From assembly GCF_010730955.1 (NCBI RefSeq), contig NZ_AP022577.1, positions 2,480,001 through 2,544,000 of the forward strand: 64,000 nt of DNA. The letters run 5' to 3'. The DNA is from Mycolicibacterium aubagnense (GTDB lineage: Bacteria > Actinomycetota > Actinomycetes > Mycobacteriales > Mycobacteriaceae). The position numbers and the translations under genes are program-made. Every line of letters begins with the position of its first letter. The stretch's first letter is position 1. The notes below the pieces were generated by a model. It did no database searches. It was not told the origin of the DNA and saw nothing but the letters and a program-made list of their open reading frames with translations. Shown here piece by piece: positions 9,495 to 18,764 of the stretch.

Positions 9495-10694
9495 ATGCGG
9501 ACTGTCGAAGAACATCAGCGCGTCGTCGCCGGGTTGATCAGCGCCCGGCCGGCCGTCACCGTGCCGCTGGCCGACGCGCTGGGGCTGGCCCTTGCCGACG
9601 ATGTGGTGGCCCCGCTGCCCCTACCCGGTTTCGACAACTCGGCCATGGACGGCTATGCCGTACTCGCTGCCGACGTGGCTGGGGCGTCGGCCGAGAATCC
9701 GGTGAAACTTCCTGTCGCCGAAGACATTCCGGCTGGTCGCACCGACCTGCTCACCTTGGCGCCCGGCACCGCGCACCGGATCATGACCGGCGCCATGCTG
9801 CCGGCCGGTGCCACGGCGGTAGTGCCCGTGGAATCGACCGATGCGGCGACGGACACGGTCTCGATCTTCGCCCCCGCTGCCGAGGGCCGGCACATCCGGC
9901 GGGCCGGCGAGGACGTGACCGCCGGGATGACGGTGCTGTCCGCCGGCGAAGTGCTGTCCCCCGCGGCGCTGGGCCTCGCCGCCGCACTCGGCTTCGCCGA
10001 GCTGAAAGTGCTTCCGCGGCAGCGGGTTCTGGTGCTGTCCACCGGAACGGAACTGGCCGCACCGGGCACGCCGCTGCAGCCGGGCCAGATCTACGAGTCC
10101 AACGCCGTCATGCTGGCCGCGGCGCTGCGCGACGCCGGGGCCGACGTCAGCACCGCACCCGCGACGTCAGATGACGTGGCGTTGTTCCGCGAGACCCTGG
10201 CCCGTCACGGCCAGGATGTCGACCTGATCGTCACCACCGGCGGAGTCAGTGCCGGCGCCTACGAGGTGGTCAAAGACGCCCTCGCCGCGGATGTCGAATT
10301 CGTGAAGGTCGCCATGCAGCCGGGTATGCCTCAGGGCTGTGGCCGTTTGGGAGGCACCGTCAACGGCACGCCCATCGTTACGTTGCCGGGCAACCCGGTC
10401 TCGGCGCTGGTGTCGTTCGAGGTGTTCATCCGGCCGCCGCTGCGGGCGGCGATGGGGCTGACGTCGCAGCGGCCGCGCCGCTCGGCGACCCTCACCGAAA
10501 AGTTGACCTCCCCCGCCGGGAAACGTCAGTTCCGCCGCGGCGTGCTCGGCACCGATGAGCAGGTGAGCAGCTACGGCCCGCCGGCCTCGCACCACCTCCG
10601 TTGGCTGGCAACGGCAAACTGCCTGCTGGACATCGACGAGGACGTGGTCGAATTGCCGGCTGGATCGCCCGTGCCCGTCTGGGATCTCAGTTAG
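9495..10694 (+). CDS. moeA: Molybdopterin molybdotransferase MoeA
   Basis: A 399-residue MoeA/gephyrin-E-like enzyme that inserts molybdate into adenylylated molybdopterin in molybdenum cofactor synthesis. Recognisable parts are the N-terminal block PGFDNSAMDGYAV, the MoCF-type core with VLVLSTGTEL and TTGGVSAG, the substrate loop LPGNPVSALVSFEVF, and a C-terminal beta domain (RRSATLTEKLTSPAGKRQFR). The length is normal for the family. It starts four bases after the SDR gene and is followed by psd after 29 bases. The position matches moeA2 (Rv0438c), one of two moeA-like genes in M. tuberculosis. Confidence 0.93.
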   Translation: MRTVEEHQRVVAGLISARPAVTVPLADALGLALADDVVAPLPLPGFDNSAMDGYAVLAADVAGASAENPVKLPVAEDIPAGRTDLLTLAPGTAHRIMTGAMLPAGATAVVPVESTDAATDTVSIFAPAAEGRHIRRAGEDVTAGMTVLSAGEVLSPAALGLAAALGFAELKVLPRQRVLVLSTGTELAAPGTPLQPGQIYESNAVMLAAALRDAGADVSTAPATSDDVALFRETLARHGQDVDLIVTTGGVSAGAYEVVKDALAADVEFVKVAMQPGMPQGCGRLGGTVNGTPIVTLPGNPVSALVSFEVFIRPPLRAAMGLTSQRPRRSATLTEKLTSPAGKRQFRRGVLGTDEQVSSYGPPASHHLRWLATANCLLDIDEDVVELPAGSPVPVWDLS

Positions 10695-10723
10695 AGCCCC
10701 GCAAACCGTAGAATCGAGTCCCG

Positions 10724-11464
10724 ATGGCCAGACCTGCGCGCCCCCCAGCTGACACTCCAGAGTCCGACCTTTCCCGATTGGTCGACCTGGTCCGTTCCAC
10801 CGTCCCCCCGATCCACCCGGCTGGGCTGCCGTTCGTCGGCGGCGCCCTCGGCGTCGCCCTGTTGGGCCGCCGCAAGCGCTGGGTCCGGGCTGCGGGTCTG
10901 ACCGCGGCCGCCGCGTGTGCCGGGTTCTTCCGGCATCCGCCGCGGACGCCACCGAGCCGACCCGGCGTCGTCGTCGCTCCGGCCGACGGCCAGGTGACGT
11001 TGATCGACGAGGCCGTACCGCCCGCCGAACTGAACCTGTCGGACGAGCCGCTGCCGCGGATCAGTATCTTCCTGTCGCTGTTCGACGCGCACGTGCAGCG
11101 CGCGCCGGTGGCCGGTGAGGTGATCACGGTCAAGTACAAGCCGGGCCAGTTCCTGTCCGCCGACAAGGCCGAGGCCAGCGAGAACAACGAGCGCAACAGC
11201 ATCTGGCTGCGCACCGCCGACGGCCACGACGTCGTCGCGGTGCAGCTGGCCGGGCTGCTGGCCCGCCGCATCGTGTGTAACACCCACCCGGGTGCGCACC
11301 TGGCGCTGGGCGAGACCTACGGCTTGATCCGGTTCGGCTCGCGGCTGGACACCTACCTGCCCAAGGGCTCGGTGATCGGCGTCGAGATCGGGCAGCGTGC
11401 CATCGGCGGCGAGACCGTGCTGGCAGAGCTTCCGGGCGAGCCGAACACCGGGTCGCCGGAATGA
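10724..11464 (+). CDS. psd: Phosphatidylserine decarboxylase proenzyme
   Basis: A 246-residue enzyme of the short bacterial type that converts phosphatidylserine to phosphatidylethanolamine at the membrane. The core has [28 protein letters not shown] (the conserved His/Asp region) and, near the C-terminus, [11 protein letters not shown]. The Gly-Ser bond in that last motif is the self-cleavage site that makes the pyruvoyl group. A hydrophobic stretch near residues 37-70 probably associates with the membrane. It overlaps pssA by four bases (ATGA), so substrate synthesis and decarboxylation are translationally coupled. Confidence 0.93.
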   Translation: MARPARPPADTPESDLSRLVDLVRSTVPPIHPAGLPFVGGALGVALLGRRKRWVRAAGLTAAAACAGFFRHPPRTPPSRPGVVVAPADGQVTLIDEAVPPAELNLSDEPLPRISIFLSLFDAHVQRAPVAGEVITVKYKPGQFLSADKAEASENNERNSIWLRTADGHDVVAVQLAGLLARRIVCNTHPGAHLALGETYGLIRFGSRLDTYLPKGSVIGVEIGQRAIGGETVLAELPGEPNTGSPE

Positions 11465-12351
11465 AACCCCGGATCAAGACTCCGCAGGTGAGCCTGCGGA
11501 AGCTGGTCCCCAGTGCCCTGACCGTCGCCGCCATCTGCCTGGGTCTGACGGCGGTCAAGTTCGCTCTCGACCACCGCCCCACCGAGTCCATGGCGCTGCT
11601 GGCGGGTGCGGCGATCCTCGACGCGCTCGACGGGCGCGCGGCCCGCATGCTGAACGCCACGTCCAAGATGGGCGCCGAGATCGACTCGCTGGCCGACGCG
11701 GTGAACTTCGGTGTGGCGCCGGCGTTCATCGTCTACGCCACCCTGCTGGAGCACAACACCTCGCCGCTGGCCTGGATCGTGGTGCTGCTGTACGCGGTGT
11801 GCATCGTGCTGCGGCTGGCCCGGTTCAACGCCATGCTCGACGTCGACCGTCCGGCGTTCGAGAAAGAGTTCTTCGTCGGCATGCCGGCACCCGCCGGCGC
11901 CATCGGCGCCATCGGCCCACTGGCCGCCAAGATGCAGTTCCCCGGCCCGTGGTGGGACTCGCACGGGGGCCAGATCTTCATCTTCGTCTGGCTCATCATT
12001 GTTTCGCTGCTGGTGGTCAGCACTGTGCCGATGCGCAAGGTGCACACGTTCGCCATCCCGCCGAACATGGTGTTGCCACTGTTGGCGGGGCTCGCGATCC
12101 TGGTGGCCGCCTCGGTCACGTACGGCTACATCGTGATCCTGGTGATCATCGTGGCGTACGTGCTGCATATCCCGTTCGCCATCCGGACCAAGGCGTGGCT
12201 GCGTGAGCATCCTGAGGTGTGGGATGACAAGCCCAAGGAACAGCGGCAGGCGCGCCGGGCCATCCGCCGTGCGCAACCGCGGCGTACCGACCGCAGCCAG
12301 CGCCGCTCCACGGCCCGGCTCCGGTTGCGTAGGCCCGGACCCCGGCGATGA
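11461..12351 (+). CDS. pssA: CDP-diacylglycerol-serine O-phosphatidyltransferase
   Basis: A 296-residue integral membrane enzyme that makes phosphatidylserine from CDP-diacylglycerol and serine. The CDP-alcohol phosphotransferase signature is [11 protein letters not shown] followed by [10 protein letters not shown], near residues 57-82. Several hydrophobic helices follow ([31 protein letters not shown] and others). The C-terminus is very basic ([18 protein letters not shown]), which may bind anionic lipid; that is inference. It overlaps psd at its start and the AAA ATPase at its end, each by four bases. Confidence 0.92.
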   Translation: MKPRIKTPQVSLRKLVPSALTVAAICLGLTAVKFALDHRPTESMALLAGAAILDALDGRAARMLNATSKMGAEIDSLADAVNFGVAPAFIVYATLLEHNTSPLAWIVVLLYAVCIVLRLARFNAMLDVDRPAFEKEFFVGMPAPAGAIGAIGPLAAKMQFPGPWWDSHGGQIFIFVWLIIVSLLVVSTVPMRKVHTFAIPPNMVLPLLAGLAILVAASVTYGYIVILVIIVAYVLHIPFAIRTKAWLREHPEVWDDKPKEQRQARRAIRRAQPRRTDRSQRRSTARLRLRRPGPRR

Positions 12352-14585
12352 CCTCTGCGCCCGGGCAGAGCAATCAGGCGCAGGCCATGCAGGCTGCTGC
12401 ATCCGATCCGTCCGGTGCGCAGCTTCAGCTCACGGCCCGCCTCAACACCTCGGCCCTCGACGCCCGTCGCGGCGTGGTCATGCTGCACCCCGAAGCGATT
12501 GCCGCCCTGGGCATCCGCGAGTGGGACGCGGTGTCACTGATCGGCACCCGCACCACCTGTGCGGTGGTCGGCGTCGCCGCTCCCGGGACTCCCCCGGGCA
12601 CCGCGCTGCTCGACGACGTGACGCTGTCCAATGCCGGGGTCCGGGCCGACTCTCCGGTGCTGGTGTCGCCGGCGACGGTGTACGGCGCCCGTTCGGTGAC
12701 CGTCAGCGGTTCCCGGCTGGCCAGTGGCTCGATACCGCCCGCGACGCTGCGAATGGCATTGCTGGGCAAGGTGATGACGGTCGGCGACACCGTCTCACTG
12801 TTGCCCCGCGACCTCGGTCCGGGTACCTCGACGTCGGCGGCCACCTCGGCGCTGGCCACCCAGGTCGGTATCACCTGGACCTCGGAGTTGCTCACTGTGA
12901 CGGCCGTGGATCCGGCCGGTCCCGTGAGCGTCCAGCCGAATTCGGTGGTCACGTGGGGCGACGCGAGCGTCGTCACCGCAGCCGCGCAGCCGGTCATCTC
13001 CCCTCCGGAAAGCCCTGCCGCCCAAGCTCTTTCGATCGACGACCTCAAGGGCGTGGACGCCCAGGTGACGCGGCTGACCGAGTGGCTGAAGCTGGCGCTC
13101 GACCAACCCGAACTGCTCGAAACCCTGGGCGCCACCGCCAATCTGGGCGTCCTGGTGTCGGGACCCGCAGGCGTCGGCAAGGTCGCGATGGTGCGTGCGG
13201 TGTGCGCGTCCCGCCGTCTGGTCGAACTCGCCGGGCCGGAGGTCGGGGCACTGCGGGCCGAGGACCGGCTGGCCGCCGTCACGGATGCCGTCCGATCCGT
13301 GCGCTCACCCGATCACGGCGGGGGCGTGCTGCTCATCACCGATGTCGACGCTCTGCTGCCCGCGGTCGCCGAGCCGGTAGCCACGTTGATCCTGGCCGAG
13401 CTGCGCAAGGCCGTCGCCAGCCGGGGTGTGGCGTTCATCGCGACGTCCGCCGTACCCGACGGCGTGGATGCCCGGTTGCGCGCGCCTGATCTCTGCGACC
13501 GCGAGTTGGGGCTGACCCTGCCGGATGCGCCGACCCGCAAGGCGCTGCTGGAAGTGCTGCTGCGGTCGGTTCCGGCGAAGGAGCTGAACCTCGACGAGAT
13601 CGCTGAGCGCACACCGGGGTTCGTGGTCGCCGACCTCTCCGCACTGGTACGCGAGGCCGCGCTGCGGGCGGCAGCCCGAGCCAGCACCGACGGCGCCGAG
13701 CCGGCGTTGACGCAAGACGATCTGACCGGCGCGCTGTCGGTGATCCGGCCGCTGTCCCGGTCGGCGACCGAGGAAGTCGCGGTCGGGTCGGTGACCCTCG
13801 ACGACGTCGGCGACATGGTGGCCACCAAACAAGCGCTGACCGAAGCGGTGCTGTGGCCGCTGCAGCACCCGGACACCTTCGAGCGGCTCGGCGTGGAGCC
13901 GCCGCGCGGCGTGCTGTTGTACGGCCCGCCCGGCTGCGGCAAGACGTTCCTGGTGCGGGCCCTGGCCAGCTCCGGCCGGTTGTCGGTGCACGCCGTCAAG
14001 GGCGCGGAGCTGATGGACAAGTGGGTCGGTTCGTCGGAGCGTGCCGTGCGCGAATTGTTCCAGCGCGCACGCGATTCCGCGCCGTCGCTGATGTTCCTCG
14101 ACGAGATGGACGCACTGGCGCCCCGGCGCGGCCAGAGCTTCGATTCCGGCGTCACCGACCGCGTGGTGGCCGCGCTGCTCACCGAGCTCGACGGCATCAA
14201 TCCGTTGCGCGACGTCGTGGTGGTGGGCGCAACCAACCGGCCGGACCTCATCGACCCCGCGCTGCTGCGGCCCGGCCGGCTCGAGAAGCTGGTATTCGTC
14301 GAGCCGCCCGACGCCGATGCGCGTCGCGAAATCCTGCGTACCGCAGGTAAATCCATCCCACTGGCACCCGACGTCGACCTCGGCGAGTTGGCCGGTGAGC
14401 TCGACGGCTACAGCGCCGCCGATTGCGTCGCACTGCTGCGCGAGGCGGCATTGACCGCGATGCGCCGGTCCATCGACGCCGCCGACGTGACTGCGGCCGA
14501 CGTCGCCAAGGCCCGGCAGGCAGTGCGGCCGTCGCTGGATCCCGCTCAGGTGCAGTCTCTTCGGGAGTTCGCCGACGGGCGATAG
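12348..14585 (+). CDS. CDC48/p97-like double AAA ATPase (Rv0435c-like)
   Basis: A 745-residue protein with a CDC48-type N domain (about 25-155) and two AAA modules. The second module is complete: P-loop GPPGCGKT (526-533), Walker B FLDEMDA (D585, E586), sensor region GATNRPD and arginine-finger motif LLRPGR. The first looks inactive: its P-loop GPAGVGKV lacks the Ser/Thr after lysine 278, and its Walker B region ITDVDAL has valine where the catalytic glutamate should be. The family unfolds or extracts proteins using ATP. Its four-base overlap with pssA ties its expression to phospholipid synthesis. No proteasome gene lies nearby. Confidence 0.9.
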   Translation: MTSAPGQSNQAQAMQAAASDPSGAQLQLTARLNTSALDARRGVVMLHPEAIAALGIREWDAVSLIGTRTTCAVVGVAAPGTPPGTALLDDVTLSNAGVRADSPVLVSPATVYGARSVTVSGSRLASGSIPPATLRMALLGKVMTVGDTVSLLPRDLGPGTSTSAATSALATQVGITWTSELLTVTAVDPAGPVSVQPNSVVTWGDASVVTAAAQPVISPPESPAAQALSIDDLKGVDAQVTRLTEWLKLALDQPELLETLGATANLGVLVSGPAGVGKVAMVRAVCASRRLVELAGPEVGALRAEDRLAAVTDAVRSVRSPDHGGGVLLITDVDALLPAVAEPVATLILAELRKAVASRGVAFIATSAVPDGVDARLRAPDLCDRELGLTLPDAPTRKALLEVLLRSVPAKELNLDEIAERTPGFVVADLSALVREAALRAAARASTDGAEPALTQDDLTGALSVIRPLSRSATEEVAVGSVTLDDVGDMVATKQALTEAVLWPLQHPDTFERLGVEPPRGVLLYGPPGCGKTFLVRALASSGRLSVHAVKGAELMDKWVGSSERAVRELFQRARDSAPSLMFLDEMDALAPRRGQSFDSGVTDRVVAALLTELDGINPLRDVVVVGATNRPDLIDPALLRPGRLEKLVFVEPPDADARREILRTAGKSIPLAPDVDLGELAGELDGYSAADCVALLREAALTAMRRSIDAADVTAADVAKARQAVRPSLDPAQVQSLREFADGR

Positions 14586-14594
14586 GGTCGGAGC

Positions 14595-15176
14595 ATGGCA
14601 ACTGAGGGGCGGTACGCCAAGGGCGAGGCCAAGCGCGCGGAGATCCTCGCTGCCGGACTGGCCGTGCTCGAACGCGACGGCGAAGCCGGCACCTCGATGC
14701 GCGTGGTCGCCAGGGAAGCCGGCATCAGCCTGGCGGGGCTGATGCACTACTTCCCGACCCGCGACGCCCTCCTCACCGACATCCAGCGCGACGGCGACGC
14801 CAAATTCGAAGAGTGGTACCGGAATTCGGACGTCGACGGCGACCCGGGCGAGTTGCTCGCCCGAGCCATGGCGGCCAAGGTCACCAAGCCCGGGTTGGCA
14901 ACCCTCTACCTGTCCCTGGTCGCGGCCGCGGCCGTCGACCCGTCGCACCCCGCCGCGGCGTATCTGACGGAGCGCTACGCGCACATGCGTGGCCTCATCG
15001 CCGACTACGTGGCGCGGCGGCAGGCCGCGGGCGACATCCCGTCGCACGTCGATGCCGATTTCGCCGCATCGGCGCTGATTTCGGCGACCGACGGCATCCA
15101 GTTCCAGTGGATGTCCGACCCGTCCATCGACATGGCAAACCATGTCCGGGCCGTGTGGCAGAAATTGCTTGCGTAG
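14595..15176 (+). CDS. TetR-family transcription regulator
   Basis: A 193-residue repressor starting with ATG nine bases after the AAA ATPase stop. The helix-turn-helix is near residues 15-60 (ILAAGLAVLERDGEAGTSMR followed by VVAREAGISLAGLMHYFPTR). The C-terminal domain is the helical ligand-binding kind (TLYLSLVAAAAVDPSHPAA). The close spacing suggests co-transcription with the upstream psd-pssA-ATPase genes, but it could have its own promoter inside the ATPase gene. Target and ligand are unknown. It converges on the membrane protein gene at 15183. Confidence 0.85.
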   Translation: MATEGRYAKGEAKRAEILAAGLAVLERDGEAGTSMRVVAREAGISLAGLMHYFPTRDALLTDIQRDGDAKFEEWYRNSDVDGDPGELLARAMAAKVTKPGLATLYLSLVAAAAVDPSHPAAAYLTERYAHMRGLIADYVARRQAAGDIPSHVDADFAASALISATDGIQFQWMSDPSIDMANHVRAVWQKLLA

Positions 15177-15182
15177 CAGCGC

Positions 15183-16700
15183 TCAGCGCGGCGGATCGCC
15201 CCGCCACCGAAAGCTGTTGACGTACTTGCCCATATCCGCGGCGAGTTCCAGACTGACCCCGGTCGGCGGACCGGAGTGGGCGCCGAATTCGTGGAACGGC
15301 CCGGCCGCCGCGGCGATGAGAGCCAGATCGTCTTTCACGGCCACCATCACCAGAATGCGGGTCCGGGAGGCGACGACGTTCTGTCCGTCCGGCCAGTCGT
15401 CGGCCGCCACGCCGTACCCCGGGTGATAACCCACCAAGGTGTTGGGCACCTCATAGGCCACCCGCGAGTCGGGGTAGGCATCTTTGAGCAAGGTCATCGT
15501 GACGTCCTTGGCATCACGCCCCCGTGCCGGCTCACCCCACAGCCGCATGACGCCACCGCCGCCCCCGGTGTATTGCGCCGTCACCCCGGTGTCGTCCTTG
15601 GTCACCGAATAAGCCGTTCCTTCAGCAGGATACGAGACAGTGAACGCACCGTCGGCAGCGGTGAAGGTGGGATTGATCGCCACCGGCTTGCCCATCAGCG
15701 GGTGACCGCAATTGGGCGGGCACTCGTACCGGGCCACCGGAGTGGTCGTCGTAGCGGACAGGCCGACCAAGCCGAGGGCCAGCACGGCGACAACCGCGGT
15801 CCAGGTCACGACCAGGCGCGGCACGGTCAGTACGCGCACCGCCCGTGCGGCGTCGTCCCCACGATCTTCGTGCCGCAACGTCAACTGCAGGACGAGCCGC
15901 AGCAGCAGCACTGCCAGCACGGCGAACCCGACGTGCCAGGCCACCTTCGCCCACTGCGAGATGCCCGCCGAGTCCTCGTCACCGAGCCACATGTGCACCA
16001 GCACCGGAACGACCGCGATCAGCACCGCACGCCACCAGATCCGGCGGCCACGAGGCCAGAACCACAGTGCGGCGCCGAGCATTCCGGCCGACGCAGCTGC
16101 GGTGACGGGCATGGTGAGTCCGCGAATCCCGGCCTCGATCAGCAGGTCGGCCAACGGCTGGTCACGGTCGACCATGCCGGATTCCAGCTGCGCGAACATC
16201 CGGACGGTGACCGTCGCGGCCGTCAGGCCGAGGGCGCCCGCCGCACCGATCGCGTAGCCGTACAACGCCTTTCGATCGCCAGGGCCGAACATCCGGACGA
16301 GCAGCGCAGGCGCTATCACCAACAGCGCCTCCACCGCCGAGAGGCCGGCCTCAACGGTCCGCAGATGCACTGCGGCAACCCCACTTTCAAGTGGGACCCC
16401 ATAGGCGTGCGACACCGCCATACCGGACCCGACGGCAAATGCGACGCCGAATCCGATACCCAGCGCCGCGCTGACATACAACCGGACGAGCGCCGGCCGG
16501 CGGTAGCCCAGCTGCCGGACATAGAGCGCGAACAGCAGCGGAAAACCCACGGCCACAGTCGAGATGAACAGACCCGGGAGTCGCATCGCCGAAGCCCCGA
16601 CCAACGACGCCACCAGAAGGGCCAGGCCGAGCCGGAACGGCCGGCGCCCGCCCTCCGGAAGCCGCGGAAACAGCGCACTCACCAACCCGATGTCGCTCAT
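15183..16700 (-). CDS. Polytopic membrane protein with C-terminal extracytoplasmic domain
   Basis: I do not recognise this 505-residue protein. About nine hydrophobic helices fill residues 20-330 (for example PGLFISTVAVGFPLLFALYV and AVLIAVVPVLVHMWLG). A domain of about 170 residues follows, with a cysteine pair in YECPPNCGH and a glycine run, ending in VNSFRWRGDPPR. By its position it probably lies outside the membrane. The ATG at 16700 overlaps the stop of the sedolisin gene by four bases, so the two are translationally coupled and may form a membrane-associated protease unit. That link is inferred from gene order. Confidence 0.6.
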   Translation of the reverse strand: MSDIGLVSALFPRLPEGGRRPFRLGLALLVASLVGASAMRLPGLFISTVAVGFPLLFALYVRQLGYRRPALVRLYVSAALGIGFGVAFAVGSGMAVSHAYGVPLESGVAAVHLRTVEAGLSAVEALLVIAPALLVRMFGPGDRKALYGYAIGAAGALGLTAATVTVRMFAQLESGMVDRDQPLADLLIEAGIRGLTMPVTAAASAGMLGAALWFWPRGRRIWWRAVLIAVVPVLVHMWLGDEDSAGISQWAKVAWHVGFAVLAVLLLRLVLQLTLRHEDRGDDAARAVRVLTVPRLVVTWTAVVAVLALGLVGLSATTTTPVARYECPPNCGHPLMGKPVAINPTFTAADGAFTVSYPAEGTAYSVTKDDTGVTAQYTGGGGGVMRLWGEPARGRDAKDVTMTLLKDAYPDSRVAYEVPNTLVGYHPGYGVAADDWPDGQNVVASRTRILVMVAVKDDLALIAAAAGPFHEFGAHSGPPTGVSLELAADMGKYVNSFRWRGDPPR

Positions 16701-18298
16701 CCGGTCGTCCCCTGGGCCACCAGCAGGCTGCGCGCCAGCTTGTCGACATCGGGTGTGCCCAGACCGGTCACCGAGTCGAAGCCGGGGCCGGCCATCGCCA
16801 CCGCGTTGCCGCCCACGGTGACATCGTGGAACGCCGGCAGCCGGCCGACCCGCTGCACCCGGTACAGCAGCGGATTCAGATCGCCGAGCAGTCGTCCACC
16901 GTTGTCCAGCAGGTACTGGTCGATCACGGCGGCCATTCCCGCCCAGATCGGCGCGGACATCGAGGTGCCGCCGGCCAGTACCGTTTCGCCGTCGAAGACC
17001 ATGCGCGCCCCGGTGAAGAAGTCCGCGACCGCAGAGACATCCGGGATGAGTCGCTTGTTGCGGCCACGGTCCGACGGCACGCCCCGTTGCCATCCCGGGC
17101 GGTCGAACAACGCGGACATTCCGCCGCCACTGCCGTGGGTGAGGGGCACGTCGAACCAGGCCTGCTCACCGAGCCACTGGCCGCGTTCATCGGTGGACAG
17201 CGTGGTGCCCCCGACAGCCGTCATCTCCGGCACCGAAGCCACCGAATCCAGCCCGATGTCGTCGATGCTCGGCGGTGCCGACCAGTCCTGCCCGCCTTTG
17301 CATTCCAGGCCCGCCAGGTCACCACTGGCGTCGAAGGCGGTGGTCCCGCTGCGGTGCGCCTGTGCCAGCGCCGAACGCACCGGCGCCAGATCGGCAGCGG
17401 TGAGGATCTTGTCGCAGCCCCATCCGATCGACAGGCTCCACTCGGCGCCGGGAAACCGCCGGTCGGCGTCTGCCATCATCTCGCCGATCTTGCGGTAGGC
17501 GCCGTCGCCGGACACCGTCGGCCGGGCATTCACGTAGACGGTTCGGGCATCGGGAGCAATGGCGTGGGCCATCTGGAGGTCCATCGTGGTTTCGCCCGTG
17601 CGCTCGGATGGCATGTCTCCCACCACGATGGGCGTGAAGCGCGGCAACTGGTTCAGTTCGGCGAACTTGTCGAGATCGGACTGCTCGAAGCCGTCGAAAC
17701 CGAAGACGACGATGGTGCGTCCCTTGCCGGTGTATCCCTGATCGGTCAGCGGGAAGACGTTGTAAGCCCGACGAAGGTCCTGGGCCGTCAGGCCGCCGGC
17801 GGGGACGTCGCGCGGTGCGATCAACGGACGCGACTGCCGGAACGGCGTGTAGCCGAGGAGCCGGCCGAATCCGCTCAACTCGGCCACCAGCGACGGCGGC
17901 AATTCGGGTTGGCTGGTTGCGGCATAGAAAGTCTGCCCGCGGCGCCCGCGGTAGTCACGCACGTCGACGCGCAGCGCCTCCGCCATCGCGCGGGCCGTGC
18001 CTTCGACGGTCGCCCAATTCTCGCCCGGGCGCCACTGCACGGAAAGCCCTGCGGCTCTTGCCCATTGGATCAACTCATCCGGACGGGCGGCTTGCGCCAG
18101 CGCCGCAGTCAGTTCGACGTGCGCGGCCGCCGACGGTCCCAAATCGACCGAGGCCGAGAGCAGATGCGCCAGTGGACCGGAGAGGGCCAGATGGCCGCCC
18201 CGCTCAGCGGGCGGACCGGCGGACGCCAGCGCCGTCAGCCCGACTGCTACCAGTACTGCGCCGATGCGCCGTGCGGCGCATCGGCGACCTACTGGAAT
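16697..18298 (-). CDS. Secreted S53 (sedolisin/kumamolisin) serine-carboxyl peptidase
   Basis: A sedolisin-type protease of about 530 residues. The catalytic Glu and Asp are in ETTMDLQMAHA, the oxyanion aspartate is in FDASGDLAG and the nucleophile is in GGTSMSAP. A pro-domain precedes the catalytic domain and the C-terminal GTPDVDKL matches the calcium-site region of the family. The start is unclear. The first standard start in frame, a TTG at 18142, would remove a good signal peptide (RRIGAVLVAVGLTALASA) encoded in the same open frame upstream. I extend to an ATT at 18298 that follows GGGAG. Removing one base near 18270 would instead link an ATG to that peptide. Probably exported. Confidence 0.75.
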   Translation of the reverse strand: MPVGRRCAARRIGAVLVAVGLTALASAGPPAERGGHLALSGPLAHLLSASVDLGPSAAAHVELTAALAQAARPDELIQWARAAGLSVQWRPGENWATVEGTARAMAEALRVDVRDYRGRRGQTFYAATSQPELPPSLVAELSGFGRLLGYTPFRQSRPLIAPRDVPAGGLTAQDLRRAYNVFPLTDQGYTGKGRTIVVFGFDGFEQSDLDKFAELNQLPRFTPIVVGDMPSERTGETTMDLQMAHAIAPDARTVYVNARPTVSGDGAYRKIGEMMADADRRFPGAEWSLSIGWGCDKILTAADLAPVRSALAQAHRSGTTAFDASGDLAGLECKGGQDWSAPPSIDDIGLDSVASVPEMTAVGGTTLSTDERGQWLGEQAWFDVPLTHGSGGGMSALFDRPGWQRGVPSDRGRNKRLIPDVSAVADFFTGARMVFDGETVLAGGTSMSAPIWAGMAAVIDQYLLDNGGRLLGDLNPLLYRVQRVGRLPAFHDVTVGGNAVAMAGPGFDSVTGLGTPDVDKLARSLLVAQGTTG

Positions 18299-18311
18299 GG
18301 GGCTCCCGCTT

Positions 18312-18593
18312 CTAGTTCGGAGCGGTGATGACGTTGCCGGGCAACGCCGTCTGCGGGCCAGGGGCCTTCACTGTCGGGGAGAACGAGTTGCCACCCTTCG
18401 TAGGCCCGCCCTTCTCGCTCGGCGTCACCGGCGACGACGAGGCGGGTGCCGACGTCGTGGTGGTGGTCGAGGTCGTGGTGGTCGGCTCTTCCTTGGCCTT
18501 GTCACCACACGACGAGAGCAGGCCCGCGGCGAGTCCGGCGGTCACGGCGAGGCCGGCCACCATCTTCTTACGGGTCGAGCGCCGAACGGTCAT
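18312..18593 (-). CDS. Small Thr/Ser-rich lipoprotein
   Basis: A 93-residue predicted lipoprotein. The ATG at 18593 follows AAGGAG. A basic start (MTVRRSTRKK) leads to a hydrophobic core and the lipobox LLSSC near residue 29, where the cysteine would be lipidated and anchored outside the plasma membrane. The mature part is a threonine/serine stretch followed by a Pro/Gly-rich end (PGPQTALPGNVITAPN). No domain is recognised. It ends 14 bases before the ATT proposed for the sedolisin gene, on the same strand, and may be the first gene of that operon. Confidence 0.75.
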   Translation of the reverse strand: MTVRRSTRKKMVAGLAVTAGLAAGLLSSCGDKAKEEPTTTTSTTTTTSAPASSSPVTPSEKGGPTKGGNSFSPTVKAPGPQTALPGNVITAPN

Positions 18594-18709
18594 ACCGGTT
18601 CTCCTTAGTCCATTCCGTTCGCCCCGACAGCCATAGCTACGAAGAAACGGGCATCGCGATCGTAATCCCGATTCGCTTCTCACAGCATACCGATCCAGAT
18701 GGCTCAGCG

Positions 18710-18727
18710 TTGGGACATCTAGCCCAA
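18710..18727. promoter_or_regulatory. Inverted repeat upstream of the lipoprotein gene
   Basis: TTGGG (18710-18714) and CCCAA (18723-18727) flank eight bases, about 120 bases upstream of the lipoprotein start and just after the SRPBCC gene on the same strand. It could be a weak terminator for that gene or an operator. The evidence is structural only. Confidence 0.25.
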
Positions 18728-18764
18728 ATCTAGGACATCACCGATTGCTGGCAAACCCGATTGG

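Noticed and set aside
13305..15143. Long minus-strand frame opposite the AAA ATPase and TetR genes
   Set aside because: It is the complement of well-supported genes, and its translation is Arg/Gly/Gln-rich without motifs.
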